From contig NC_081412.1 in NCBI RefSeq assembly GCF_030272615.1, forward strand, positions 341,854,870 through 341,918,869: a DNA stretch of 64,000 bases, in the 5' to 3' direction. Made by a program: the position numbers and the translations under genes. Shown here piece by piece: positions 1-12,296 of this stretch; the stretch's first letter is position 1; the number at the start of each line of letters is the position of its first letter. The notes under the pieces were generated by a model that made no database searches, had not been told where the DNA came from, and saw only the letters and a list, made by a program, of their open reading frames with translations. Origin of the DNA: Cryptomeria japonica. Its lineage: Eukaryota; Streptophyta; Pinopsida; Cupressales; Cupressaceae.

Positions 1-558
1 TTCTCACTCTTCATCTATAAAATCATACAACTTACATAACCTAATAGAGAACTCTATTAAGTCGGCTAAGAACCTTGGAACAATTCCCTAGATTCATTGA
101 ATCTAGTCACCTTTTATATTTTCCCGCTCATTACACTTTCCACATGTCGGCCAAATAATTCATAAATAAAAAAACATAACATAAAGTCTACTGGTTACCG
201 ATCAAAGTAACTCTGCTATACTGGTTCTCTGTTCTTCCTGACTGTAACTGTTCTTTCAATAATAACTTGCTTAATACATTGAATCTGCTGATGTGGTTCC
301 AATCAAAGACTCATGCCAATGTCATAAACATATGTTTCAAACTACAACGTCTAACTCTTCACCAATCATTCGTACTGGTTTCTTGATCATCGCTTTGTTT
401 CTGCTTACCAGTTGATGACAACTTAGCAGTTTTGTTGTCTAACAAATTCCACTACCGGTTAGGCTATACCGGTTGGTCTAGATGACTTAGATGACTAACA
501 AAACATGGTTTCCATCAATGACAACACAAATAAAGTCATCAATCAACCTATTACAACA
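1..558 (-). repeat. LTR fragment L0, copia-like, runs off the left edge
   Basis: Read on the minus strand, the segment begins TGTTGTAATAGG at 558 and soon contains the phrase TTGTCATTGATGG, which recurs just inside the start of the other copia-type LTRs here (elements A, B, F and S). Several ACCGGTT-like words also match those LTRs. It abuts a gag relic directly with no polypurine tract, so it looks like an LTR inserted into that gag. The other end lies outside the window, so neither target duplication nor length can be checked. No coding capacity is seen. Confidence 0.4.
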
Positions 559-1670
559 ATATCATCATCATCATCATCAAGGCAACAGTGTAGGCACTAG
601 ATTCCGGTACCACCAGGCAAGCTTCCATTGTTCACCTCCTTTCTCCATACCATGACTTCCTTTTTCTTTGATTCACTAGACTTCACCACATTCTTCTCTA
701 TAGACTTCTCAAATTTAGTCTTACACTAATTAGCATAATTTCAGAATTTCTTGCACTTGTAACAATTGATTTTTCTTTGCACTGAATTTGTTGTATGTGA
801 TCTAATCTGCATTGATTAGCTTTGTGACTATAGCCATTACATATATGAAAATATCCATGAAAGTTACTATTCAACTTATTTACTCCAACTAGATTATGAT
901 TCTGACTCATAACATGTTTTCTACAATAATTTGCTTTATGACCAAACTTCTTGCAATTGTAACATTGAATGCTTCTATAATCTATAGCTTTATGACCAAA
1001 TTTATTGCATTGAAAACAATAACCATTAAATGATGGATAGGTCTGTGCATTTGGTTAATGAACCAATAGTCTCCTTTTAGTAGATCTCTGATTCTAGGTT
1101 TTTCTTGCATCTTCAGGTTTCTTGTTTGCTTATGCCTTAACCTCTTTGCCTTTTTATTTATCATTTTAATTCAAACATTCACCGGGCTGAAATCCAAGTC
1201 TAGTCTTGTCTAAATGAGATTTCTAGATGTTAATTAGATCTTCCAAAAGTATTCTACTATCAAGAACCTTATTTATTGCCTTTAACTTCTTCACTTCTTG
1301 TTCCAACTTCTCACATTCTTTTCTCTTTAACCTAATTGATTCTTTCAGGGTTTCCTTTATCTCTTTCTTCTCCTCAATATTTTGCATTAGATCAAGTTAA
1401 CAATTTCATTTGCCTGCTTCAACTGATTGTTAACTTCCTTATGTCTCACTTTGTACTTCTAGATTTATTCTCTCGGCTTCTGCACACATTCATTCGCTAC
1501 CTTCACATTCTCTTTCAATTCTTCATTCTTAGATTCCACACTTTCCAGATCTTCAAGAGCTATCTTCAATTCATCATCTAGATGATATTCTTTGATTATA
1601 CACATTTGTGCCATGATTCAACCAACAAGGATCTCCCTCAAGCGGTTAAGCTATTAAGAAAGGGACCAAA
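559..1670 (-). pseudogene. gag relic of an element A-family LTR retrotransposon (L1)
   Basis: The minus strand encodes a decayed Gag-like protein. Near 1020-740 there are three CCHC-type zinc knuckles in a row. The best is CYNCKKFGHKANYC. The one before it has lost its final Cys and the one after it has lost its first Cys. Upstream (1200-1640) is a lysine/glutamate-rich, coiled-coil-like stretch. The order coiled coil, then zinc knuckles, then a lysine-rich tail matches the gag of element A at 23396-24460. Stops and frameshifts break it throughout, so it is not functional. The element continues to the right into a PBS and an LTR. Its downstream part is cut off by the LTR at 1-558. Family membership is inferred from motif order and similar spacing. 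Confidence 0.65.
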
Positions 1671-1684
1671 GCTCTTATACCAAT
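1671..1684 (-). other. primer binding site of element L1
   Basis: On the minus strand this reads ATTGGTATAAGAGC, close to the initiator-Met tRNA type site TGGTATCAGAGC used by plant copia elements. It lies between the LTR (right) and gag (left), as expected for a minus-strand element. Confidence 0.6.
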
Positions 1685-1686
1685 TT

Positions 1687-3076
1687 TTGAATTGGTCAAA
1701 TGGACAGAAATATTAAGAGGTGGGGGGGGGGGGGGGGGGTGAATCAGTATTCCCACACTTATAAATTTTTTGCTAATTAACTTTAACAATAATCTCATCA
1801 ACATGAAATAGCAAATGTAGAATAAACAAATAACACATCCACAAATTGAACATTGGATTTTATATATGGAAAACCCAAATTGGAAAAATCACAGAGAGGG
1901 TTAGCTCTCAAGATAATTTAAATAGTGATATGGCGTTTACAAAATGGGTGTCTCACTATCGTATGACTCGCTACCAGATACAAAAGTCTCTCACTATCGA
2001 AATGCTCACTGCAATAGAAACTAAGTTAACTAGAAAAATTGCATCTCCTAATGCATTAATTTAGTTCCAAGTTAAGCTCATATAAAAACTATCAAAAACT
2101 CACAACAAATCCGATAAGGGATCACTGAACCACTATCTACAATCACCTGCAACAAGTTCGGTAAGAAATTACTACACTGCTTTGTCAAACCAACTACTTG
2201 CAGTAGATCTGGTAAAGGATTACTGCAACACTATCTACAAATTGACTCTTCTTTAGATACCTTCACTTATACGCTGCTCACACTATGAATTGCTTCTCTT
2301 ACTACAACTACTCTATTGTCCACAACTCTATCACTCACATACTTCTTACTCTGCTCTACCATACACACTCTGCTTTCTTCTATCTTATATTCTTCAAACT
2401 TGTTTTTTTTTCTCATTTCACACACCTTCTATATATATCAATAAGCTCACACATTGAGATAATATGTCAACCAAGCACAAATTCTTTACAAAATAATATG
2501 CTACTTGGATCAACACATTGCCCAAAATATGCCTTGACCAAAAATAGAATAAACAAGTCAACATATATCAACCTCTTACATGCTTCCTTAAAAGACTTCA
2601 TTTACCAAATCATATGTCTTAATAACCTGGACAAAACAAGGGTCAACTGGACCCATAGAAATGGATCCATAAGCAAAAACTCCAAGCACAACAACTCCCA
2701 AAGTTCAAGACACATATGCCATAGATTCTATAACATAAAACCATGCAATATAGTCATCCAGATAGCAATACAATAGATACAATTGATATGACTGCTATGA
2801 TTGATATAACTGATACCACTGATACCAAAACTGGATACAAACCAAGATAAGCACAACACAAGATTGTGAAAAAGATAATTTTCCATTAATGACTCCAATA
2901 GATCATATATACTTCTCTACAACATATCACATACATACCTATCTTCCAGTATTACTCAACCTGTAATACCAAAACTGCTTCTAATGTCATAACAACAACA
3001 TACCACATCCTGTCCTAACCGGATCACCAGGTTTGACATCAATGACAAAAATGACAATATTCACACAAGTCTAACA
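1687..3076 (-). repeat. 5' LTR of element L1
   Basis: The LTR is about 1.39 kb. It ends next to the PBS and probably starts TGTTAGACTTG (minus) at 3076, followed by the phrase TTTGTCATTGATGTCAA shared with other LTRs here. Near its 3' end it has TGATTCACC followed by an uninterrupted run of 18 C (plus-strand G at 1722-1739). The right boundary is inferred from the TG start. Plus-strand open frames inside it (for example 2285-2776) show no protein features and are treated as chance. Confidence 0.5.
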
Positions 3077-3349
3077 ATACTCATAAATCAAACTCATGAA
3101 TCTCATATAACTATGTATCATGTTTTCACCACTCAAGGCGTGCTCATAGGGCCTCAAAAGTAAGGAAATGTATCTAGGTTGATCATAATTCAACATTTAA
3201 AGTACAATTCCACATGCCACATCCTAAAATCATACTAAAATTATCATACGTAATTCATAAGGGTAAAATAGGCTTCAAAAACCAACCTATAGTTCAGATG
3301 GGGTCAAATGGTGACTGTGCGCTAAGACTAGTCAAAAGTGCCACACTAG
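3077..3349. other. unassigned AT-rich spacer
   Basis: Sequence between LTR L1 and the target duplication of element G. I see no ORF, repeat or RNA motif. It belongs to whatever DNA G inserted into. Confidence 0.4.
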
Positions 3350-3354
3350 TGATC
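3350..3354. repeat. target-site duplication of element G, left copy (TGATC)
   Basis: TGATC immediately precedes the LTR start TGTAGTGTCC. The same five bases follow the end of the 3' LTR at 43210-43214. A 5-bp duplication is normal for Ty3/gypsy integration. Confidence 0.85.
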
Positions 3355-3800
3355 TGTAGTGTCCCTCCTTGACAAACTTTTATTTTGATGCATTGATAGA
3401 CATTCATGTACTTGCTGGAGATACATTTATCATGGTAGATGTTATGGTTTTGTTTATTTTTTGATGATACTGATATACGACAGTTATTACATGTTGACAG
3501 ATAATACATTTTGCTTATATGGATGATGATATACTCTAGACTATGTTGGGATTTATGATTGGTTATTTATGCATATTCAGTAGTTTATGTTTACTCATGA
3601 TGTTATCATGATATGTGTTGAATTTACTTTATGTTATATTGATTATGATGCGATTTATTGATTATGATCTTGATGTTATTGATGATGTGTCTTTATTATG
3701 ATGTGTTTGTATATGTGGAAGGGACAATGTCATACCACTCATTGTGAGAAGGGTGTGATGTTGCGATTCTATTTCCACTAGTGTGTATACTCTGTGATTG

Positions 3801-3811
3801 TATATATATAC
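3801..3811 (+). promoter_or_regulatory. possible TATA box in the 5' LTR of G
   Basis: TATATATATAC lies about 450 bp into the LTR. The same position in the 3' LTR (35424-35436) keeps TATATATATATG. Conservation in both copies and location in the LTR fit a core promoter, but no start site can be read from sequence alone. Confidence 0.3.
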
Positions 3812-3921
3812 TATGCATAGACATTTGGTGCTATGCAAGATTGCAGGTACTAGACATTGACTCCACTAGGCTTCACAGGTTTGAGTGTGTCTCTAATCCC
3901 AATGACAAGTTGATAACGAAG

Positions 3922-5333
3922 TGATGGTATGATGAAAGAACAAGGATCTGGTCAACTACTGAGAGGGGGGGGGTGAATCAGTAGATAGAAAAACTGATAA
4001 ACTTCACAAATCTCAAAATCAATCTCTCAAAGTAAATTTAGAACTATCAATGCAATATCACTGTCAAGATAAAACTGTTAAGCTAAACCGGTTGACTATT
4101 ACAATAGATTAACAGTAAACAACTTGAAACTCACAAACATCCAAATAATTTTATGGATATAAGTAAAACTTCATTTCATATTGCTGCAGGTTATCATGAC
4201 TTATCAAAGTGGATTAAGTAGTTAAGAAAATCAACCATAGAAAACATAACCAAAAAAACATTCACCACTTGACACAATATTTTGACATGGAAACCCAAAT
4301 GAGAAAAACCACGTTGAGAAGAGACTCACAAGATAACTATATGAACTCTTTTGAAGTTTGCCCTGTTAGGAGCCAAGCCTATTAAATCTTTTACAAAAAA
4401 TCCTGTTAAGAACAAATCCTGTTAGGGACCACCCGGTTAAGGGATTGACTATAATGGCTTGTTAGAAGCAATACCTTATGAGGAGTAACCTTTGTAAAGG
4501 ATTTAGAATCCAAGCTAATGGACCACCTTGTTAGAGGTTTTGAATAGTACCAAGCTTGTTAGAGCTTACCCGGTTAGGGGTTTTCAATCTGCTGTAATTG
4601 TTAGAAAACAACATGAGTTTGCTGATATGTTTAAATAGCACTACACTTGCTCGTTCTGATCCTTTCCATGCTCCTATCTGCATTTACTCAAATTGCAGAT
4701 ACATCATCCGGTTCAACAAACACACGCTCAACTAAAAATTTGCCAACTCTGAAACTAAACAACTCATCGACCTTATAAACAAATCAACTAGGTTGGTAAC
4801 ACAACAAAAACCTAATTCTCATAGAGATTACAAACAAGTCGGTTCGAGTATGACCGTTGGATTACATAACAATCTCTACACATCATTCAAGAAAGCCTCA
4901 ACCACTCCTTGATCACCGCTTCATCGAGCTCAGTAACTCATCACGCGCTTTGCATTACATGCAATATACTTGCTCATTCCCAAGACAAAAACCGTTACCT
5001 CAACGCGCCAAAAACACTTTGAAACTCTCTTCATACAAAATGCATACGTGTCATAATCATTACTGCTCATCATCAGATCATAAACTAATATAACCAATTC
5101 ACCAGACTTAATCGGTTAGGGTTTATCAAATCAATTGGTAGGGTTTATCAGTTCAACTCTCCAATACTTAGCAATACCGGTTCACTCCACAAACTTACCT
5201 ACCGATTACAGTTTCCTTTCACTAGCTCTTCCTACCAGTTACAAAACAACATTACAACAATAACATTACCGGTTAATTGACATCAATGACAACATAACAT
5301 TTCATTAATGCAATCTTCATACAAAAGCCAACA
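3922..5333 (-). mobile_element. solo LTR F, copia-type
   Basis: A 1,412-bp TG...CA unit is inserted in the 5' LTR of G with a perfect 5-bp duplication CGAAG (3917-3921 and 5334-5338). The matching place in the 3' LTR (near 35540-35550) has CGAAG once, which is the empty site. Minus orientation is inferred from the TGTTGGC start, the early phrase TTGTCATTGATGTC and the GATTCACCCCCCC tract near the far end (plus 3965-3978). There is no internal region, so this is the recombination product of a former full element. It is rich in ACCGGTT-like words. Confidence 0.88.
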
Positions 5334-6230
5334 CGAAGAACAATATAATGTCCTATCACATTCTAGGCTTAGTCGATACCTTGTTAGTTCTAGTATTTTG
5401 GTTAATTTGTCATGTGATATTTATTTAATTATTATGTGGGTTGATTTTATTGTGATAATTAATTAATCATGTTATGAGTTCTAATGTCTAATTAATAAAT
5501 AATATTTATTGCGAGTTTAATGTTAATAAATAATTGTTTTATTAGGAATTATTTGTTGGAGCCTTCTTGGGAGTTTAATTGTTATTTATTTATTTGTTTG
5601 TTTGTTTACTTATTTATTTATTTATGTATTTAAGCTTTTATATTTAATTGAGATTTTAGTTGATTATTTTATTGAAGCTATTTATTTAATTGTTAATTAA
5701 TTATTTATTCTATTATTTTATTTTTCTTTATTGATTTATTGGGTGTTTTATTTAGTAATTAATATTTTTATTTATTTTCTCTTGTTTTCGAAGGTGGAAC
5801 TAGAGTGAGCCTTATACTTTGCATTGAATCTTTATTTAGTTTTTTGCATGCAATATTTCTGTGATTATTATTATTATTATGGAATTTTGCATTATACTTT
5901 ATTTTATTGTTTTTTGAGAATTTTTGGAAGAGAGTTTTTGCATTATTATTGCATTGGCTAAATATTGGAGAAGTTTTGCGGTGTGTTGCTTTGGAGAAAT
6001 TTTGGTGAATTTGGGAAAATAATTGCTTTTGGGTTTTTGAAGAGATTTTCTGTACGATTGTTCGTTGTGATTTGCGTATTGGAAGATTTCTTGGTTTGTG
6101 TGGATTTGCTTGGTGTATCTGGATTGTGGTTGCGTCTTCAATTTCTTCTCTTAGTTTTTTTAGACCTTTCTTCTATATTCCAGGTTGGAGATTTTCTAAT
6201 ACCTTTGAATTTAATTTTAATTTTTTTTTT

Positions 6231-7646
6231 GGTCGGTAATAATTGGTTTTATTGCATTATAGAATATAGTTATTACATCATCAAAATTCAGGCTTTCAGA
6301 CTTCATATATGCCCGATCATAGACTTTTCTTACATACAATTGCCGAAATCTCCTTGGCATTGGCATCCAAAAAAACATCTAAACAACAAAAACCACCCTA
6401 CTATCCAACTCCCTTAATTTCCACAGGGTGTTATGCATTAACATGACAACTAAAAAATGACATAGACTATTCAAACCCCTTTTGAGGTTACATAAACAAA
6501 AAATAACAACCATTAGCCGCCTATTAATATTTAAAAAGACCAGACGCTACTATCTATTCACACCAGTCATGACTAACACATGCGCCTACACCAAACCCCC
6601 ATTCTAATCCTGAGGTGTTTCTACACCTTTTGTTGATTGGTCTGGGAAAAACCTTTGCTTCCTCACCCCTGAGTGTTTGCCTTTGGGATGAGTCTTCGGC
6701 CATGCTCTTGCCAATTCATTTTCTTCCTGCTCATGCTTCAAAATCAACCGCTTCGGCTTCTTCCAAGCTCCTGCCCTTTCCAAGACATATGTTTCCTTGT
6801 CGACTTTCCCTATCCAATGGAAAAATGAAAAAAGGCCATACTCGTCCGCATCCTTGGCTTCTGCAAAGCCCTCAAACTAGTCAAAACCGACCCCTGGCAC
6901 TGCCCATTCCAAAATGGAGTCTAGCCCTTCAAGCATTGCTTCTTCAAAGATTGAAGTAACTGCCCACTTTACTTATGTTTTCACCTATCTCCAAGCACCA
7001 AGCTATTACCATTGAAATGATGTCTAGGTTGACCTTCCATCATGACACATTCTCCATGAAGAAAGGTCCCACCACCTCCAAAACCATGTTGATCATTTCA
7101 TCCTCCTTGAATCTGAGCAACCCTGACATCCTGTCTCTGCTCACGGCTCCCTTGAAACCTTTCTGCTACTTCTTGGTGGTGACTCTAAAATTTGCCTCCT
7201 TGAAGACCACACCTACACTTCCTTCCCTCTCAAAAAACTCCTCTTGTTTTCCCCAAACTATTCCGCTATCTTTGCCACACACATTTATTTGTATTGCTAC
7301 CCTTAATTTTATAGACCTTGCCCACGCCTTGGTTGTGTGTGTTACACGCCATCCTGATAATCATGCCACCGTACATTTTCCACCTCAGAGTTTCCTTACA
7401 CCCGCATCCAATCTCCACTTGATCATTCATCTTAATGATGGCATTTCATGCTTTCCAATGGGACAGATATCATGACAGATATTCATCCTCGATAAAATGC
7501 CATTTCCAACCTTTATTGCCGTGCTTTTGAAAGAATCATCATTTCTTCACTTGTGTGAGCTTTCACATCTTCGATTCCACGTAGGGAGCCATGCTAAAAG
7601 GTGACATCATCCGCCTGACTTCACTCGTCCCACTCCAAACATCCAA
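6231..7646 (-). other. 3' region of LINE1, possibly with a decayed ORF
   Basis: About 1.4 kb between the RNase H stop and the poly(A). The last 40 bases (minus) include ATGCAATAAAACC, a possible polyadenylation context. The minus strand at about 6950-7450 has stretches with protein-like composition broken by stops and frameshifts, so an additional ORF may once have existed. I could not match it to ORF3 of LINE2 or LINE3. Plus-strand open frames at 6615-7475 are judged chance. Confidence 0.4.
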
Positions 7647-10600
7647 TCATTTCCATGTCACATCGCCCAAAGATAATATCCCCTGAATGTCTTCCAATTT
7701 TGTTTTGCCTTCTGATTCGAATGACAAAGCCCATTTGGACAATCTGTTCGTAGTCTGATTACCTTCACTTCGAATATGACTGACTTTCAAATTTTCAATT
7801 TTTTTTAACTCTTCTAAGATTACTGCTATGAAGCCTTGAAGATACCATGCACTTATCTCTCCATTCATGATAGCTTGAATTATAATTAAGGAATCCCCTT
7901 CTAGATGGAGATTTCGAACCCCTTCCCTTCTTGCTAATCCTATCCCAAGAAGGGCAGCTTGCACTTCAGCCTCATTATTGGTGCTCTTCTGAAGTCTTTT
8001 AGCTCCAAATTTGATTAGTTCTCCATTGTCATCCCACATTGCAAATCCTACCCCTGCTAGTCTTCCAGATTGTTGCGCTGCCCCATCAAAATTAACTTTA
8101 AACCAACCCTTCTCTGGTGGTTTCCATTGGGCTTCCAGTGTTTTATTACTCTTTCCCTTACTAGTTGCCACTGATCCATGTCTTATTTTTATTCCTGGCC
8201 AAGCTTTCTGAATATTCCTATCCATTGAAGTGAAGGGGGTGGATAGTGAGAAAGTTTGGGATGTCGCTAAGCCTACCACCTCTTCAATAACCATGTTGAT
8301 TCTTGACAATAACCGCCTCTCATCCTCAATCTTATCCTGAAAAATTCTTCTGTTACATTCTTTCCATATCTCCCATATTACTATAGATAGGCTGACTTTC
8401 CAAACACATGAGATGGTCGACCTCCTAGGCTGCCTCGACCAGCTTTCAAAAACCTCTTTTAGGAAACATTGTAACGGACCCTGCCAATTTAAACTCCTTT
8501 GGAGTTCAAACCAGCATCTCTATGCAACTCCACAGTTTAAAAGCAAATGATCAACGAAATCCTCCAACTGATTGCACATCACACACTTAGATGGGCCCAC
8601 AAAGTCGAGCCTTTTTCTTCTTTCCCCTGTTAGTATTCTGCCTTTAACTACTAGCCATGCGAAGGCACCAGCTTTTGGGAGACATTCTTTGGTCCACAAG
8701 AGGGCCCATGTTTTTGATTGGGTCTCCTCCCTACCTTCCAAAAGTTGGTAGCCCAATTTCACTGAATATTTACCATCCCTTGCACCACACCAAATCACTT
8801 TATCCTCTTTTCCTATGAGGAAGATCTTCCTCTGTTCTAGAACATTCAAAAGCCTCTGCTGCACCTGAATTGATAGACCTGTTGTCGAAAGATCCTTCCA
8901 TAGCCATTCCTTACCTAAATCTCCCTCTCTGCAATGTATGTAATCCTTTACCTTGTCTCCCCATAAATGCACCAAAAGATCCTTTGCCTCTGAGAAATCC
9001 CCCAACTCTCTTATTGCAGGGAGGCCTACCCAAGAATCCTCCCAGAACTTGGCTTTTGTCCCTTCTCCAATCTACCATGTTAGATGGTCCATAACCACCC
9101 TGCGACACTCTACTATGAAGTTCCAGATCACTGACCCTTTAGGAGGGTTGCGAATTGTGAAGATTCTGTGGTCCTCTGCAGAGTCTAAGTATTTTTCTCT
9201 CAGCACTTTTACCCACATCCGATTTGGATTAGAATAAATATTCCACACCAATTTAGCCCCTAGAGCACTGTTCATTTTATGCCAATCCCTCAAACCAGCA
9301 CCCCCCCTAATCTTAGCCTGGCAAATTTTATCCCATGCCAAAAGTGGGATTTTTTCCTGATCATTTGCCCCATTCCAAAAAAAGTTTCTCATCTTCTGTT
9401 GTATTGAATTGATGACCTTTTTTGGTATTTTTAGGCACATCATTGAGTAAATAGCGATGGCTGACACAACTGTTTTCAGCATTAAAATTCTGCCAGCTGA
9501 TGTAAGCCATCTGCTTTTCCACCCCTCCATTTTATTTATACAGTTGTCAATTAGCTTCTTCCACAAATCCAATTTGTTTGCTCCTCCAAAGAATGAAATT
9601 CCTAAATATTTTCCTGGTAGGGAACCCACTTTCATTCCCAAAATTCTGCATATTTCCCTCTACTTGCACGGTTTAGTATTGAAGAAAGATATTTTAGACT
9701 TATGCCAGTTTACTTTTTGCCCTGAGGCTTTTTCATAAGTATCTAGGGTATCTTTCATTACCCTTGGTTCCCTTGTGGAAGCATCTCCTGCGAGAAAAAG
9801 TGTCATTTGCAAATTGTAAATGTGTTGTTGGGTTCACTCCTGCTGCAATTTGAACACCCTTCCAAACACCTTCTTCCCATTTCTTGGAGATAAAACGCCC
9901 CAGCATTTCTTCCATGATGATGAACAAGAATGGTGAGAGAGGATCACCTTGCCTTATGCCTTTTTTAGATTCTAAGAAACCTTGGGGACTTCCGTTTATG
10001 ATGAATGAAAATCTTGGGGAGCAAATACAACTTCTGACCCAAGCTATCCATGCCTTGCTGAAACCAAAACACTGAAGGACTTTCATGAGAAATTCCCTAT
10101 TTACCTCATCATATGCTTTCCTATTATCAGCCTTTATCATCATCTTTTCAATCCTTGCTGTCTGAATGGAATGAATAGCCTCATGGGCAAGGATAATATC
10201 TTCAAAGATAGACCTGCCTGGAGCAAAACTACTTTGCTCGCTTGATATGACTAGGTCCAAAACTGGTTTAAGTCTGTTTGCCATGACTTTAGAAATGATT
10301 TTATATATGGAGTTGCAAAGGGATATCAGGTGAAAGTCATCAAAAGAGTTTACTTCAGCCTTCTTTGGGATCAAAGCTATGAAGGTATTGTTGAAATCTT
10401 TTAAAATATAACCTCCCTTCCTGGATTCCTCTACAACCCCAAGGATGTCTTCCGCCAGAATGTCCCAAAACTTTTGAAAAAAGAGAGTCAGGAAGCCATC
10501 CAACCCTAGAGATTTGTCTGCTCCTAAGCTAAAGACTGCAAGCTTTACCTCCTCCAATGAAACTTGCTCCATTAACCTTATATTGTGTTCTTCCATGACA

Positions 10601-11892
10601 CATGAGGGAATGACCTCCAGAATGTGATGCATGGATCCGGCCTGATTATCCATTCTATTGAAAATTTCTGGGAAATGGTCAATTGCTTCCCGGTTTATCT
10701 GTTTGAGATCTGAAATTGTCACCCCTTCTTTGTTTTTAATTGAGAAGATCTTGTTGTGAGATGTTTTAACTTTGACTGATGTGTGGAAATTTTTTGTGTT
10801 TCTGTCTCCATCCTTTAACCAAGTTTCTCTAGATTTTTGTCTCCAATGAATCTCCTCTCTAGCTAAAACCTCTGAATATCTTGTGCTTAGAATTTTCTCT
10901 TTTAAAAAAATATCTTCATCCATCCCTTGACTAATGATTTGTTCATGTAGTGTTTTAAGCCCTCTTCTAAATCTACCTTCTCTTTAAAGATATTCCTAAA
11001 AGATTCTCTGTTCCACCTCTTAAATTGTTCTTTTAAAAACTGAAGTTTTTTGAAAAGAATGAAAGCTTTATTACTTGGATTATCTGGCTTGTGCTTCCAC
11101 CATTGTTCAACAAGGTTTCTAATGCTAATATCCCAAAGCCACATTTCCTCGAATTTGAAAGGGCATCTCTCTATAGCATTGTCATCTTATATTCTTAGGC
11201 ATATGGGATAATGGTCTAATCCCATGATAGGTAAAATCTCAGCTTCACTGGTCCAAATGGCTCTCTGTCCAATCTCTAGCTATAAAAAACCTATCCAATC
11301 TTTCAGCTATATTTAGGAAGCCACTCCTCCTATTAGTCCAAGTGAACTCCCCCGTTTTGAAGGGAATTTCTATCCGTCCTAAGATTATGACAAAGGAGCT
11401 GAAATCTCTTTGGCTCTGCCTGTTTCAACCCACACCCCCCATTTTGTATGAAGGCCAAAGAAGAGCATTGAAATCTCCTCCCAAGATATATAACTTCTCC
11501 CTGTCATTCCTCAATATTTCTGACAGCTCGCTCCAGACTCGCATTTTCATATTTGTGTTATTAGGCCCATATATGTTTATAAGGAAAAAGCTTGTCTGAA
11601 GTTGCAATGATTTTATCTTCATCCATTGCCACCACCGAGTGGCCCTAATAACAACCACCTCCACAACTGATTCTTTCCAAAGAGCTGCCAAGCCTCTAGA
11701 TGCACCTTGAGATCCCACCAAACTACATTTCTAGGTTTGAAATTTCCTAGAAAAAGCACTAACATCTTCATCTTTGATCTTTGTTTCCTGTAAAAGAAAA
11801 ATGTCTGGTCGCACTTGATTAATGCATTGCTTGATCAAGCGTATCTTGTCAGGGGCATTGCAGCCCCTAACATTCCATGAAAGGGTCCTCAT
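7647..11892 (-). pseudogene. LINE1 ORF2: endonuclease, reverse transcriptase, RNase H (broken)
   Basis: The protein nicks target DNA and copies LINE RNA there. The start ATG (11892) is followed by MRTLSWNVRG, the usual APE-type endonuclease start, then QETK and later GGDFN (about 11470). RT spans about 10550-9750 with FIALIPKK, SLCNSIYKIISK, FAPGR and RQGDPLSPFLF. The active-site box reads FANDT where FADD is expected, so one catalytic Asp is changed to Asn. After a frameshift comes the KYLGISFFGG region. A CxxC...H...C zinc-binding segment lies near 8570. RNase H (7647-8100) keeps NFDGA, NNEAE and EGDS but has TNRLS where the last Asp should be. At least four frame disruptions make it inactive. 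Its ATG overlaps the ORF1 stop as ATGA. Confidence 0.88.
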
Positions 11893-12296
11893 TGCTCTTG
11901 GGAAAAGACATAGCCTCTTCTCGATCTCAATTTGCTTTGGCCTACTGCGTTGCCCGCCAATTCTAATTTAAACTTATTTGATTTTGCACCTCTTTTCTTT
12001 TTCTTTCCCACTTTGGCTTTGGATTGGAGAGATAAAGTCATCTCCAATGATTGCCTTTCTTGCACTCCTGCTACTACCGAAATACCCAAATCATCATCTT
12101 CATCCTGGGATCCTGATGTCTCAAAATCATACTCTGACCCTGATAAACTCCCTCCACAATCTTCTACACCCTCAAAGGAACTGTCTAGGTTTTTGATTGG
12201 TGAAATTTGGATGTCCTTATAGATTGGGTCCTCCCCTAGGGGGTCTGTGTATCTTCCCATATTTTCTAAGTTGCACGAAGAGTGCACTTGATCCAT
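11889..12296 (-). pseudogene. LINE1 ORF1, C-terminal part only
   Basis: A 135-codon minus frame directly precedes ORF2. It is acidic in the middle (SQDEDDD) and basic near the end (KKKKRG), like the tail of plant LINE ORF1 RNA-binding proteins. The DUF4283-like and CCHC parts that belong upstream are missing because the insertion is 5'-truncated at about 12408. The stop codon (11889-11891) shares bases with the ORF2 start. Assignment rests mainly on position. Confidence 0.6.

Noticed and set aside
1722-1739. G18 tract as a separate G-quadruplex regulatory element
   Set aside because: It is the expanded form of the C-rich tract seen in the other LTRs, so it is treated as part of the LTR. No independent function can be supported.
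2285-2776. 163-codon plus-strand open frame
   Set aside because: It lies inside an LTR, runs opposite to the element, has low-complexity His/Ser/Tyr content from AT-rich DNA, and shows no motif.
5965-6417. 150-codon plus-strand open frame with hydrophobic start
   Set aside because: It crosses the junction of the G LTR and LINE1 at 6231, so it is an accident of insertion. The 3' LTR counterpart is not open.
6615-7475. Two plus-strand open frames of 114 and 166 codons
   Set aside because: They are antisense to the LINE1 3' region. No domain pattern and no upstream context for a host gene.
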